DNA from: Candidatus Brocadiaceae bacterium S225
Lineage (GTDB): Bacteria > Planctomycetota > Brocadiia > Brocadiales > Scalinduaceae
NCBI GenBank assembly: GCA_007859995.1
Contig: SMSL01000011.1
Span: 40,041-104,040, forward strand
Length of the DNA stretch: 64,000 nucleotides
Direction: 5' to 3'
Shown: positions 54,041-63,212 of the stretch, piece after piece
Numbering within the stretch: the stretch's first letter is position 1
Layout: each line of letters begins with the position of its first letter
The notes under the pieces: model-generated
The model's database searches: none
What the model was told of the DNA's origin: nothing
What the model saw: the letters and a program-made list of their open reading frames with translations, nothing else
Made by a program: the position numbers and the translations under genes

Positions 54041-55035
54041 TGTTTTTGCATCTCTCCCACTTTATATTTCAACCCCAGATCTTTTATCATCTGCAAATCC
54101 TCTTCCGGACGTTTTCCACTGGTAGTAAGATAATCACCTATCATTGTGCTGTTAGCCCCTGCGTAAAACATCCAGCTCTGTACGTCACGGAGATTCTCTT
54201 CTCTACCACCCGCAACCTTAATTTCTTTATCCGGTAATATAAAACGATAAACGGCTATTATTTTCAATATTTCCATAGGTTCTAAAGAATTTTCTGTAGA
54301 CAATGGTGTACCTTTTACAGGACTGAGAAAATTCATTGGTATTGCATCAACATCAAGCTCCTTCAGTTTGAAAGCCAGGTCCAATCTATCCATGACACTC
54401 TCACCAACACCAAAAATACCACCGCTGCATATCTTCAAACCGGCATCCTTTGCGGTCTCAATTGTTTCTACTCTATCTTTATAGGTATGTGTTGTGCATA
54501 TATTTGGATAGTAACCCTCTGATGTTTCAAGGTTATGATTAATCATCTCTACCCCGTTTGAAACCAGTTTCTCAGCCATTTTACTCGTAATCGTACCAAT
54601 TGAAGTGTGAACAGGAGGACCGTCCTGTTTAGACAATTCATATGCATCTTCACATATCTTGTCGAAATTATCACTCCCTTCCAAACTATACCCGCTCGTA
54701 ACAACTCCTACGCAATCTGATTTATATTCTTTTCCTTTTTCAACGGCCTCTACTATTTTTTCTTTTTCAATTAATGGAAAATTTGAAATATCCGTATTGT
54801 AACGACTGGATTGTGAACAAAACCTGCAGTCTTCTGAACAACTTCCTTGCCTGGCACTAATTATGGAGCACAGGCTGACAACATTATTGAACGAATTGTA
54901 CCGTATCCGATTCGCCCAGTAGAGTATGTCATAGATTTCAACCCCACTTATCCCCATCAAAAAACGAGCGTCGTCATACGATATTTCGTTATCTTGCAAA
55001 ACATTCTTTGCAATTTTTTCTATTTTTGCATTCAT
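54037..55035 (-). CDS. bioB: Biotin synthase
   Basis: Radical SAM enzyme that inserts sulphur into dethiobiotin. The SAM-cluster cysteines are in SCSEDCRFCSQSS (CX3CX2C). The second, auxiliary [2Fe-2S] cluster should use the cysteines of KSDCVGVVTSG and GLKICSGGIFGVGE together with a conserved arginine. The MIGDYLTTSGK end is diagnostic. At 332 residues it has the usual length. It starts two bases after the stop of the TIM-barrel gene and overlaps the kinase gene by four bases. No other bio gene is in the window. Confidence 0.95.
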   Translation of the reverse strand: MNAKIEKIAKNVLQDNEISYDDARFLMGISGVEIYDILYWANRIRYNSFNNVVSLCSIISARQGSCSEDCRFCSQSSRYNTDISNFPLIEKEKIVEAVEKGKEYKSDCVGVVTSGYSLEGSDNFDKICEDAYELSKQDGPPVHTSIGTITSKMAEKLVSNGVEMINHNLETSEGYYPNICTTHTYKDRVETIETAKDAGLKICSGGIFGVGESVMDRLDLAFKLKELDVDAIPMNFLSPVKGTPLSTENSLEPMEILKIIAVYRFILPDKEIKVAGGREENLRDVQSWMFYAGANSTMIGDYLTTSGKRPEEDLQMIKDLGLKYKVGEMQKH

Positions 55036-55037
55036 TT

Positions 55038-56045
55038 TTATTGTAGATTTTTATAATCGTTGCTGATATTGTTCCAAACGATTTCCGGCCGTTCCGAACT
55101 GATGTATGTCATACAGGCGCCTCCATCGAAACACCAGGTTGCAATATTTCTTACACCAGAATCAAAAGCTGCCTTAATGGCGGTAGAAACCTCTTCTTCC
55201 CGCTCTGCGGGAACTCGGTATCCCTGTATCCATATTTGAGGTTCTTTATCATACTTTTTGCACAGCCGCACTACCTCTCTGGACACTTTCTCCACAAAAT
55301 CACCCACTGGTTCATTATAAGAGATCCAGTAGGGATCGCTTCCAAATATATCGACATTCTTCAGTTTAACTATTTTTTCCCACTCATATATACCGTATTT
55401 AGGCTCACTGTATGGAAAGACACAAACCGCATTTTTAAGTCCTTTGCTTGAAGAGTGATCTGATAAGAATTCTATAAAATTCAGTATGGTTTCCTGTCTA
55501 AATGCCATCACGTCATTCGTAAACTCCTGAGGCATTTCATAACCGAAACTGTTCTTGAAAATATCTTTGCATGTCGGACAAGTACATCCCCATATTTTTC
55601 TTGTTTTACCAAACAATTCAGTAAACTCTCCATAAAAGAGATGTGGCTCATCCCAGAATACACCCTCTGCTCCAGTACTTGCCGCAAGGTCTATCCATTG
55701 TGACATTTTATCTCTAAATGTTTTTGAATTAATGCATGCCTTATTTACATTAATGTCACCTTCTGTAAAGCTCAACCTCTGCCTTGCTTCCGGAAACAAT
55801 TTTACAAATGCAGAAAATGATTCGCCACCAAAAACCCTGCCAATTCCCCATGGGTCCAAAAACACCTCCAACCCGACATCTCTGCTCACCTGAACAATAT
55901 CAATCATGGTCTGAGAATGATAAGCGATATCGTGTTCACTCATAGTATGAATAACAAGATTACACCCATCTTGTATCATTTTCTCCATATCTTTTTTGAC
56001 ATGCCTTAATGTTCTGTTGCCGAAATAACTTGCCCCTAATTTCAT
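55038..56045 (-). CDS. TIM-barrel protein, glycosidase-like, unknown
   Basis: A 335-residue cytoplasmic protein I cannot assign to a named family. It has the alternation of a TIM barrel and, in places, features of glycoside-hydrolase relatives: EGVFWDEPHLFYGE, DIFGSDPYW, WIQGYRVPAE and IATWCFDGG. A CTCPTC motif (residues about 178-183) could bind zinc or form a disulphide. Acidic residues after strands 4 and 7 (D and E of FWDEPH) could be catalytic. The start has an AAGGAG site. It is the first gene of the set that continues with bioB, two bases further on. Confidence 0.7.
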   Translation of the reverse strand: MKLGASYFGNRTLRHVKKDMEKMIQDGCNLVIHTMSEHDIAYHSQTMIDIVQVSRDVGLEVFLDPWGIGRVFGGESFSAFVKLFPEARQRLSFTEGDINVNKACINSKTFRDKMSQWIDLAASTGAEGVFWDEPHLFYGEFTELFGKTRKIWGCTCPTCKDIFKNSFGYEMPQEFTNDVMAFRQETILNFIEFLSDHSSSKGLKNAVCVFPYSEPKYGIYEWEKIVKLKNVDIFGSDPYWISYNEPVGDFVEKVSREVVRLCKKYDKEPQIWIQGYRVPAEREEEVSTAIKAAFDSGVRNIATWCFDGGACMTYISSERPEIVWNNISNDYKNLQ

Positions 56046-56178
56046 AATAACTCCTTTTGAGTCGATGATAAGCTCTCAATTCAGGTCTGAATGACTCATA
56101 CGTTCCAATACTACTTATACCAAATAATTCTGTCAAGAAAATCTAAACCAAAGGCTAACACATTAATTAAAATTATGC

Positions 56179-56207
56179 TTGAATTAATTTTTTACATTTG
56201 ATATAAG
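56179..56207 (+). promoter_or_regulatory. Sigma-70-type promoter of the structured RNA
   Basis: TTGAAT (56179-56184), 17-base spacer, TATAAG (56202-56207). Five of six bases match the -10 consensus and four the -35. The predicted first base, about 56214, falls just before the closing stem of the RNA described next. Confidence 0.65.
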
Positions 56208-56213
56208 TCGGTT

Positions 56214-56390
56214 AATTAAAGGCCCTGCTATGTGCGTGTAAGAAGAGAACTTTTTTAAAACCTACAAACATCGTATCGGGAACTTTTATTTGCGGGCCAT
56301 TGCATTGGGTCAGCAATGAGTACCCACCTTGAGAAAGGGTTAACGAAAAAATTCTTCTCACGGCAACGGTGGAGCCTTTAATGTTTTTAT
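56214..56390 (+). ncRNA. Structured RNA, architecture like 6S RNA
   Basis: No convincing coding frame. The transcript would fold as a long imperfect rod. Closing stem: aaaggccc (56218-56225) with the ggagccttt side (56371-56379), allowing one bulge. Next tgcgtg pairs with cacggca, then gagaa-c-tttttt with aaaaaa-ttct. A large open region follows, with a small ccttGAGAaagg hairpin on its 3' side. The apical arm is cattgc/gcaatg. About 165 nt, a closed rod with a central bubble and a small 3' hairpin is the plan of 6S RNA, which binds RNA polymerase. A T-rich stretch follows the closing stem. No primary-sequence match to a known 6S RNA was established, so another regulatory RNA is possible. Confidence 0.5.
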
Positions 56391-56888
56391 ATACAACTCT
56401 TTTTTCCAATTTTATAGTAGCACTACACAAACATTAAACATTGATCTGTGCTTCAATAACCAGTTCAATTCAAAATAATCGGTTGCAATCTATAACGACA
56501 TTAGATTGAAATCTCAAATATTCTATAAGCTTAATTATAAAAATTAAAAAAAACACCTTGACAAATATAAGAAACGCAACTAATATTCAACTAATATATT
56601 GCCTCATATATCCATCTGTTCAGGTACACAGCATTTCTTGACACCGCTTTTGTTAAATAGCAAACTCCCGAGTTTTTGATTGTACTTGGTGCTATATTCA
56701 AATGCGCAGTGAACTTTGTAAACCTAGATAATCTATTATTCTGCATATTGAAAATAATTTATAGAAAGAAAGAGCAAAAGATCACCTGAAAAAACTTTTC
56801 TCGAAAAAACCTCTCAAATGCGTGCTTGTCTTCAAAAACGTGAAGAAGTAACAATACCAGTAAACAATTCCATATAATATATCCATAA
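56391..56888. other. AT-rich region upstream of the 5'-nuclease gene
   Basis: About 500 bases without a gene. It contains the promoter at 56558-56586 and a second TTGACA at 56638-56643 that has no matching -10 at normal spacing. The short minus-strand frame overlapping the RNA (56212-56430) has no ribosome binding site and no recognisable protein. Confidence 0.5.
56558..56586 (+). promoter_or_regulatory. Sigma-70-type promoter, likely for the nuclease-coaE-rho run
   Basis: A perfect TTGACA (56558-56563), 17-base spacer and TAATAT (56581-56586). It is about 300 bases before the GTG at 56889, leaving a long leader. Confidence 0.55.
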
Positions 56889-57746
56889 GTGCCAAAAAAA
56901 TTCTTTATTATTGACGGACATTCTCAACTATATCAGGCTTACTACGCAATCAGCGGATTAACGACACCGTCTGGCCAACCAATCAATGCAGTATATGGAT
57001 TTACCAGAATGTTACGTAAAATCTTAAAAGAGGACAGGCCTTGTTACATGGCAATAGCCTTTGATTCCAATGGGCCGACATTCAGACACTTAGAATACAA
57101 AGAATACAAGGAACATAGAAAGCCAACACCTGACGATCTGGTGTCTCAGATACCTCTTATGTTTGATGTAATAAAAGCATACGGAATACCACTATTTGCT
57201 ATTCAGGGTTTCGAAGCCGATGACATAATTGGAACCATTTCCAAAAAAGTATCTATGGAAAACATCGAATGCACAATTATAACTACAGATAAAGACATGG
57301 ATCAACTAGTTGATAAATATATAAAGATTTTCAATCCCAGAAAGAAGCAAATAAGAAATATTGACAGGATACGAAACGAAATGGGAATTGAGCCGAAAAG
57401 TTTTATTGATGTACTTGCTCTAAGTGGAGACTCAAGCGACAATATTCCAGGTGTTCCAGGTATCGGTATTAAAACCGCTTTAGAGCTTATTAGAGAATGG
57501 AAGTCATTGGAAAACGTATTATCGAATACTGACAAGGTAAAAGGAAAGAAAAGACAGGAAAACTTATTAAAATATGCAGAATCAGCCAGACTTTCAATGC
57601 GCCTGGCAACAATTAATACGGAAGTCCCTCTGGATTATAATCTCGAAGGTTGCCGTTTGACAAATGTCAACAATAATAAGCTTAATGAGCTATTCACTGC
57701 ATATGGGTTTAATTCTTTTCTTGCTGAAAATCATGATAACAACTGA
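56889..57746 (+). CDS. Stand-alone 5'-3' exonuclease (PolA N-terminal domain type)
   Basis: A 285-residue nuclease that corresponds to the N-terminal domain of DNA polymerase I and removes RNA primers and flaps. Conserved acid positions are visible in IIDGHS, AFDSNGPTFRH, GFEADDIIGT and TTDKDMDQ, and the helix-hairpin-helix is GVPGIGIKTALEL. The protein ends where polymerase I would continue into its proofreading and polymerase domains; the next gene is coaE. The start is GTG, because a stop lies directly before it in frame. No clear ribosome binding site is seen. Either the polymerase part is encoded elsewhere as a separate gene, or this is an extra nuclease. Confidence 0.92.
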   Translation: MPKKFFIIDGHSQLYQAYYAISGLTTPSGQPINAVYGFTRMLRKILKEDRPCYMAIAFDSNGPTFRHLEYKEYKEHRKPTPDDLVSQIPLMFDVIKAYGIPLFAIQGFEADDIIGTISKKVSMENIECTIITTDKDMDQLVDKYIKIFNPRKKQIRNIDRIRNEMGIEPKSFIDVLALSGDSSDNIPGVPGIGIKTALELIREWKSLENVLSNTDKVKGKKRQENLLKYAESARLSMRLATINTEVPLDYNLEGCRLTNVNNNKLNELFTAYGFNSFLAENHDNN

Positions 57747-58358
57747 ATGAAGCAGAGGATTAAGGTAATAGGTATTACTGGTGGTATAGCAAGTGGTAAG
57801 AGTACAATAGCAGAAATGTTGAAATCGTCGGGTGCGGATCTTATTGACGCCGACAAAATTTGCCATGAACTCATTAACACCAAAGATATAGCGCTTGAGA
57901 TTACGAAAAGATGGGGAAGTCATTTACTCGACAATCACGGCAAAATAAAAAGAGATGTGCTGGCAGAAATCGTATTCTCAGATAGAAAAGAGGTTTCTGC
58001 TTTAAATAGAATAGTTCACCCAAAGGCAATAAAACAGATTAAAAGTAAAATTGCTGAACTTCATGCTAAAACATCAACAAAGGCCATTGTTTTAGATGCG
58101 GCACTATTAGTTGAATCAAACTTAATAGATATATGTGACATCGTGCTGTTTGTTGATACTGAGAAAAACAGATGCAAGACAAGAGTCCTAAACAGCCGCA
58201 ATTGGCCTTTAGATGAAATAGCAAAACGAGAAAAATTTCAAGGCTTAATACCACAAAAAAGAGAAATTTCAGACGTTATCATTAATAATAATCATTCTAA
58301 AGAGGACACATTAAATCAAGTTAAAGATTTTTGGTGTCAATTTATAACGAAAAAGTAA
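57747..58358 (+). CDS. coaE: Dephospho-CoA kinase
   Basis: Last step of coenzyme A synthesis: phosphorylates the 3' hydroxyl of dephospho-CoA. The P-loop is GGIASGKST at residues 12-20, followed by the [11 protein letters not shown] segment that binds the substrate, and the lid with [12 protein letters not shown]. At 203 residues it has normal length. Its ATG follows the nuclease stop with no gap, and rho begins 13 bases after its own stop, so the three probably form one transcript. In many bacteria coaE is next to polA, which agrees with the upstream nuclease being a PolA relic or split form. Confidence 0.95.
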   Translation: MKQRIKVIGITGGIASGKSTIAEMLKSSGADLIDADKICHELINTKDIALEITKRWGSHLLDNHGKIKRDVLAEIVFSDRKEVSALNRIVHPKAIKQIKSKIAELHAKTSTKAIVLDAALLVESNLIDICDIVLFVDTEKNRCKTRVLNSRNWPLDEIAKREKFQGLIPQKREISDVIINNNHSKEDTLNQVKDFWCQFITKK

Positions 58359-58371
58359 TTTGGAGAAAAAC

Positions 58372-59751
58372 ATGGTTTCAACAAAGACTACAAAGGCTAA
58401 AACGACTACGAAAGCAACCAGACCTGTTAAGAAAGAGAGTGCACCTGTCGTAGACAAAAACACAAATGAAAAGTATGAAGAAATAAAAAAAGGTGATATG
58501 CATATCACCTCATTACAAAAGATGACAATAAAATCGCTTCAGGATACGGCTAAAAAAGAGAAGATACAAGAGTATTCCGGCCTTAAAAAGCAAGAATTGA
58601 TATTTAAAATACTTAAGGAACGAGTAAATCAAAATGGTCTTATGTATGGCGAGGGAGTAGTTGAGGTACTGCCGGAAGGTTTCGGTTTTTTACGTTCGCC
58701 AGACTACAACTATTTACCATGTCCTGATGATATATATATTTCACCATCACAAATAAGGCGGTTTGGCATAAGAACGGGTAATACCGTTTCAGGACAGATA
58801 CGTCCTCCTAAAGAAAATGAAAGATATTTTGCCCTCCTCAGAGTAGAGGCTATAAACTATGAAAATCCTGATCTTTTAAGTGAAATGTGTGTTTTTGATG
58901 ATTTAACACCACTTCATCCCGACGAACGTATTATGTTGGAATCTAATAAAGATGAAACAGAGATGCGAATAATGGACTTGGTTACTCCAATAGGCAAAGG
59001 GCAACGCGGTTTGATTGTTGCCCCACCTCGTACTGGAAAGACGGTCCTTATTAAGGAAATTGCAAACAGCATAACAAAAAACCATCCGGAAGTTTACCTT
59101 ATAATACTATTAATAGATGAACGTCCGGAGGAAGTGACGGAGATGGACAGAGCTGTCGATGCCGAGGTCATTGGATCCACCTTTGATGAGCCGGCAAGTC
59201 GTCATGTGCAGGTTGCGGAAATGGTAATAGAAAAAGCCAAACGCATGGTAGAATACAAAAAAGATGTTGTGATATTGCTTGACTCAATCACACGACTGGC
59301 AAGGGCATATAATACTGAAATACCACATAGCGGAAAAATATTATCTGGTGGTGTTGATGCGAATGCACTTCAGAAACCTAAAAGATTCTTTGGCGCCGCA
59401 AGAAATATTGAAGAAGGCGGAAGCTTGACCATAATTGCTACCGCACTCGTAGACACCGGCAGCAGAATGGATGAGGTTATATTCGAAGAGTTTAAGGGTA
59501 CTGGTAATATGGAATTACATCTAGACAGAAGATTGGCCGATAAAAGACTGTTCCCTGCAATAGACATAAACAGGTCCGGAACAAGGAAGGAAGAATTAAT
59601 ACTTGATCCTGAAGAATTAAAAAGAGTGTGGGTGCTGCGAAGAGTCCTTAATGAAATGAGCCCGGCAGAAGCAGTAGAACTCCTTTCCAACAGATTATCT
59701 AAAACCCAGACAAATGCCGAGTTTTTAATGAGTATGAATATGAAAAGATAG
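58372..59751 (+). CDS. rho: Transcription termination factor Rho
   Basis: Hexameric RNA helicase that ends transcription. A basic, Lys/Thr-rich N-terminal extension (about 1-45) precedes the Rho N domain, the RNA-binding cold-shock-like domain ([16 protein letters not shown]) and the ATPase with P-loop APPRTGKT at 217-224, Walker [17 protein letters not shown] and the Q-loop. The start is ATG 58372 behind a GGAG site; the frame extends four codons to a TTG. The C-terminal [11 protein letters not shown] is usual. Three-gene run with the nuclease and coaE. It converges on mnmG, with 60 bases between stops and no hairpin found. Confidence 0.97.
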   Translation: MVSTKTTKAKTTTKATRPVKKESAPVVDKNTNEKYEEIKKGDMHITSLQKMTIKSLQDTAKKEKIQEYSGLKKQELIFKILKERVNQNGLMYGEGVVEVLPEGFGFLRSPDYNYLPCPDDIYISPSQIRRFGIRTGNTVSGQIRPPKENERYFALLRVEAINYENPDLLSEMCVFDDLTPLHPDERIMLESNKDETEMRIMDLVTPIGKGQRGLIVAPPRTGKTVLIKEIANSITKNHPEVYLIILLIDERPEEVTEMDRAVDAEVIGSTFDEPASRHVQVAEMVIEKAKRMVEYKKDVVILLDSITRLARAYNTEIPHSGKILSGGVDANALQKPKRFFGAARNIEEGGSLTIIATALVDTGSRMDEVIFEEFKGTGNMELHLDRRLADKRLFPAIDINRSGTRKEELILDPEELKRVWVLRRVLNEMSPAEAVELLSNRLSKTQTNAEFLMSMNMKR

Positions 59752-59811
59752 TTTTACGTTTTCAGTAAATCACTTCCTGATTCAACACAAACATATGCTT
59801 GATTATCGTGT

Positions 59812-61650
59812 TTAAATATGTACCGATCGAGTATCATTTTTACTTTTACTCAGCAAATAAACCATTAGTATTGAGATATCTGCAGGTGACACTCCTGAAA
59901 TACGAGAAGCCTGTCCCAATGAAATCGGGCGAAACCGGTCTAGCTTCTGTTGCGCTTCTTTCCTCAATCCAGGAATGCTATCATAGTGAAACTGTGTAGG
60001 AAGTGAAAAATTTTCCATCTTTTTAAACTTCTCGATTTGCTGATTCTGCCTACTGATATAGCCTTTATATTTAGCCTCAATTTCAACCTGTTCCTGAACA
60101 GGAAAAGAGATATTTCTTCCCCTTAATTCATTGTCCACTCCCAGTAAGTTACTAAAATTCATGTCTGGACGCCTCAATAATTTTATCAATGAATCCGCCC
60201 CGATTTTTTTGTGCTCAAGATACGCATTTGTTTCAGAAATAATCTCCTCTTTTTCTAACAACTTATCCATTTGCCATTTACTAATCAAACCATACTGATA
60301 ACCATATTTCATGAGCCTTCTATCTGCATTATCATGTCTAAGGACAAGTCTGTACTCTGCCCTTGAGGTGAACATTCTGTAAGGTTCACGAGTCCCTTTT
60401 GTAACCAAGTCATCAATTAGTACGCCAATATACGCTTCTGAACGATCCAGGAGAAAGGGTTTACGATTTTGGATTTTTAATACCGCATTTATTCCTGCCA
60501 TGATCCCCTGTGCAGCCGCTTCTTCATAACCTGAAGTACCATTTATCTGGCCTGCCAGAAAGAGGTTTTCAATATTTTTTGTCTCCAGAGATGGTTTAAT
60601 TTGAGTAGGTGGAATATAATCGTATTCTATCGCATATCCATATCGTGTAATATTTGTTTTTTCTAATCCCTTTATGGAATGAACCATTGCTTCCTGAACA
60701 TCAAACGGAGCGCTGGTAGAAATGCCATTGCAATACACCTCTGTGGTATCCAACCCTTCAGGTTCAATAAATATTTGATGCTGTTCTTTATCTGGAAATC
60801 TGGTGACTTTGTCCTCAATAGAAGGGCAATATCTTGGTCCAATAGCCTTTATTTGTCCCGTGTAAAGTGGAGAACGGCCCAGATTTGATTTAATAATTTC
60901 ATGTGTTGAACTGTTTGTATGTGTTATAAAGCATTTGACCTGAGGTTTTTGGATGTTTTTGGTAGAAAAGGAGAATGCTGTAGGTTGTTTATCACCCTCC
61001 TGGGCTTGCAAAATATCATAATTTATCTTGCTGCCATTCAGGCGTGGTGAAGTGCCTGTTTTAAGCCTTGCTATCTCAAAACCCAAATCCAGTAAGCAGG
61101 CTGATAATGTATCAGATGACGGTTCGCTTGCTCTTCCGCCATGCACCTGCGAGTTACCGATGTGGATTAATCCATTTAGGAAAGTACCCGTTGTAATAAT
61201 TACAGCCTTTGATCTGTATCTTGTACCACTTTTACCAATTAAATCCAGTGTCTCTCTATTTTCAATTATAATTTTCTCAACGCAATCCTGCCTTAATGAG
61301 AGATTGTCCTGCTCTTCCAATCTTTTTTTCATTGTAAATTGATAAAGCTTTTTGTCTGCCTGGGCGCGGGGTGATCGTACAGCGTGGCCCTTGCTGGCGT
61401 TAAGAAGTCTGAACTGGATGGCAGTCTCATCAATTACCTTTCCCATTTCACCACCAAGCGCATCTACTTCGCGTACTAATTGACCTTTTGCCAACCCGCC
61501 AATTGCAGGGTTACAAGACATCTGCGCAATTGTATCAAGGTTCATTGACAGCAATGCAGTCTGCATACCCATTCTTGCAGCCGCCAGTGCCGCTTCGCAT
61601 CCGGCATGTCCCCCACCAACAACTATGATATCATAACCAATGTACATCAT
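59812..61650 (-). CDS. mnmG: tRNA uridine-5-carboxymethylaminomethyl synthase subunit MnmG
   Basis: FAD enzyme (GidA) that, with MnmE, modifies the wobble uridine of several tRNAs. The FAD motif GGGHAGCEAALAAARMG lies at the N-terminus, followed by NPAIGGLAKG and REVDALGG. The later GTSGYEEAAAQGIMAGINA and SRAEYRL blocks are diagnostic. The C-terminal helical domain ends near GLRKEAQQKLDRFRPISLGQASRISGV. 612 residues is typical. Its ATG overlaps the rny stop by four bases, so the two genes are translationally coupled; mnmE is not in the window. Confidence 0.97.
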   Translation of the reverse strand: MMYIGYDIIVVGGGHAGCEAALAAARMGMQTALLSMNLDTIAQMSCNPAIGGLAKGQLVREVDALGGEMGKVIDETAIQFRLLNASKGHAVRSPRAQADKKLYQFTMKKRLEEQDNLSLRQDCVEKIIIENRETLDLIGKSGTRYRSKAVIITTGTFLNGLIHIGNSQVHGGRASEPSSDTLSACLLDLGFEIARLKTGTSPRLNGSKINYDILQAQEGDKQPTAFSFSTKNIQKPQVKCFITHTNSSTHEIIKSNLGRSPLYTGQIKAIGPRYCPSIEDKVTRFPDKEQHQIFIEPEGLDTTEVYCNGISTSAPFDVQEAMVHSIKGLEKTNITRYGYAIEYDYIPPTQIKPSLETKNIENLFLAGQINGTSGYEEAAAQGIMAGINAVLKIQNRKPFLLDRSEAYIGVLIDDLVTKGTREPYRMFTSRAEYRLVLRHDNADRRLMKYGYQYGLISKWQMDKLLEKEEIISETNAYLEHKKIGADSLIKLLRRPDMNFSNLLGVDNELRGRNISFPVQEQVEIEAKYKGYISRQNQQIEKFKKMENFSLPTQFHYDSIPGLRKEAQQKLDRFRPISLGQASRISGVSPADISILMVYLLSKSKNDTRSVHI

Positions 61651-63212
61651 TTTGCTTTCTGAATTATCCGTTTTTCCCTAATCACAGTAATTGTCACTTC
61701 TCCCGGATATTCAAGTTCTTCTTCAATATTCTTGGCGATATCATGGCAAATTTTTGAGGCTAAACTATCACTGACTTTATCCGGATGGACAATAACTCTG
61801 ACTTCTCTTCCAGCCTGGATGGCAAACGCACTTTCGACGCCACTAAAAGACATTGCCACACTTTCCAGTTTCTCCAGCCGTTTAACATATTTTTCAAGAG
61901 TTTCACGTCTGGCCCCTGGCCTGCTTGCAGAAATTGCATCTGCAGCATTTATCAAAACAGAATACACCGTTTCGGAAGGAACCTCTTCATGATGTGAAGC
62001 GATTGCATTTATAATCTCTGGTTTTTCATCGTATCTCTTTGCAAAGTCTGCTCCTACTATGGCATGAGTGCCTTCAACATCCGCACTAAGTGCCTTGCCT
62101 ATATCATGTAAAAGGCCACACCTTCTTGCTATCTGTGCGTCAAGTTTCAATTCACCAGCCAGGACTCCTGCAAGGTGTGAAACCTCTATTGAATGCTGTA
62201 GCTGGTTCTGGCCATAACTGGTACGATACCTTAAACGCCCTAATAATTTAATTATTTCCGGATGTAAATCATGTATTCCCAACTCGAAACTTGTCTGTTT
62301 GCCTGTCTCCAGAATAATCTGTTCAATATCTTTTTCGGTCTCTTGCACTACCTCTTCGATACGTGCAGGATGAATTCTACCGTCCATGATCAGTTTTTTC
62401 ATAGCCAACCTGGCAACTTCTCTGCGCACACCATCAAAGCCTGAAAGAACAATAATACCAGGAGTGTCATCGACTATTACGTCTACACCGGTTGCTTTCT
62501 CAAAAGCACGTATATTCCTGCCTTCCCGACCAATAATTCTCCCTTTCATTTCGTCACCTGGCAGCTCAATTGTACTAACTACATTATCAATCGTATTATT
62601 CGCTGTATATCGCTGAATGGCAGTACCTACTATTGAAATGGCATTCTTTTCGGCTTCATCTTTAGCTTTGTTTGTGTATTTTTCTATTAAACTTGCGCAT
62701 TCCCTTTCAAGTTCTTTTTCCAGACGGGTTAGTAGTAATTTTTCTGCGGCATCTGCAGATAACCCTGAAACCTTATAAAGAGTATTTTTTTCTTCCTGAA
62801 TCAAATCATCAAGTTGAGAGCTTTTCTTATTAACATCTTTTTCCTTGTTCGACAAGTTTGAAGCCATACTCTCTATGTATTTCTCCTTCTTTGTCAAGAT
62901 ATCAATCTTTCTCTCAAGATTGTCTTCCCTTTTGCTCAAACGCTTTTCCAGCTGACGTAATTCCTGCCTTGTATCCTGCGTTTCTTTTTCAAAGCCTTCC
63001 TTTCGCTTGTACAATTCTTCTCTGGCGGTTATATCAGCGCCTTTAATTATTCTTACTGCCTCTAACTCCGCTTCTTTAATTACATTTCTAGATGCTCTTT
63101 CTCTACTTACTTGACGCAATCTAAAAAACAGATAACATATTAAAAAACCGAAAACTATGCAAACTGGAAGTATTGGAAAATATATTAATGGATTCGAAGT
63201 AATATAATTAAT
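61647..63212 (-). CDS. rny: Ribonuclease Y, likely ATT start
   Basis: Membrane-anchored endoribonuclease that starts mRNA decay. It has a long coiled coil (about 40-200), a KH domain (GRIIGREGRNIRAFEKATGVD), an HD domain with HDIGKA, and a C-terminal region. The first TTG in frame is at 63119, but that start would lack the N-terminal membrane helix. The frame continues upstream without a stop for 31 codons that encode NPLIYFPILPVCIVFGFLI and YLFF, exactly such a helix. It begins just after a TGA. An AAGGAGGGG site is followed at nine bases by ATT (63212-63210), which I take as the start. The ATG inside that spacer is out of frame and stops after three codons. One base of sequencing error is the alternative. 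Confidence 0.85.
   Translation of the reverse strand: MNYITSNPLIYFPILPVCIVFGFLICYLFFRLRQVSRERASRNVIKEAELEAVRIIKGADITAREELYKRKEGFEKETQDTRQELRQLEKRLSKREDNLERKIDILTKKEKYIESMASNLSNKEKDVNKKSSQLDDLIQEEKNTLYKVSGLSADAAEKLLLTRLEKELERECASLIEKYTNKAKDEAEKNAISIVGTAIQRYTANNTIDNVVSTIELPGDEMKGRIIGREGRNIRAFEKATGVDVIVDDTPGIIVLSGFDGVRREVARLAMKKLIMDGRIHPARIEEVVQETEKDIEQIILETGKQTSFELGIHDLHPEIIKLLGRLRYRTSYGQNQLQHSIEVSHLAGVLAGELKLDAQIARRCGLLHDIGKALSADVEGTHAIVGADFAKRYDEKPEIINAIASHHEEVPSETVYSVLINAADAISASRPGARRETLEKYVKRLEKLESVAMSFSGVESAFAIQAGREVRVIVHPDKVSDSLASKICHDIAKNIEEELEYPGEVTITVIREKRIIQKAK

Noticed and set aside
56212..56430. 72-codon minus-strand open frame over the structured RNA
   Set aside because: No ribosome binding site, no recognisable protein; the region is better explained by the RNA on the plus strand.
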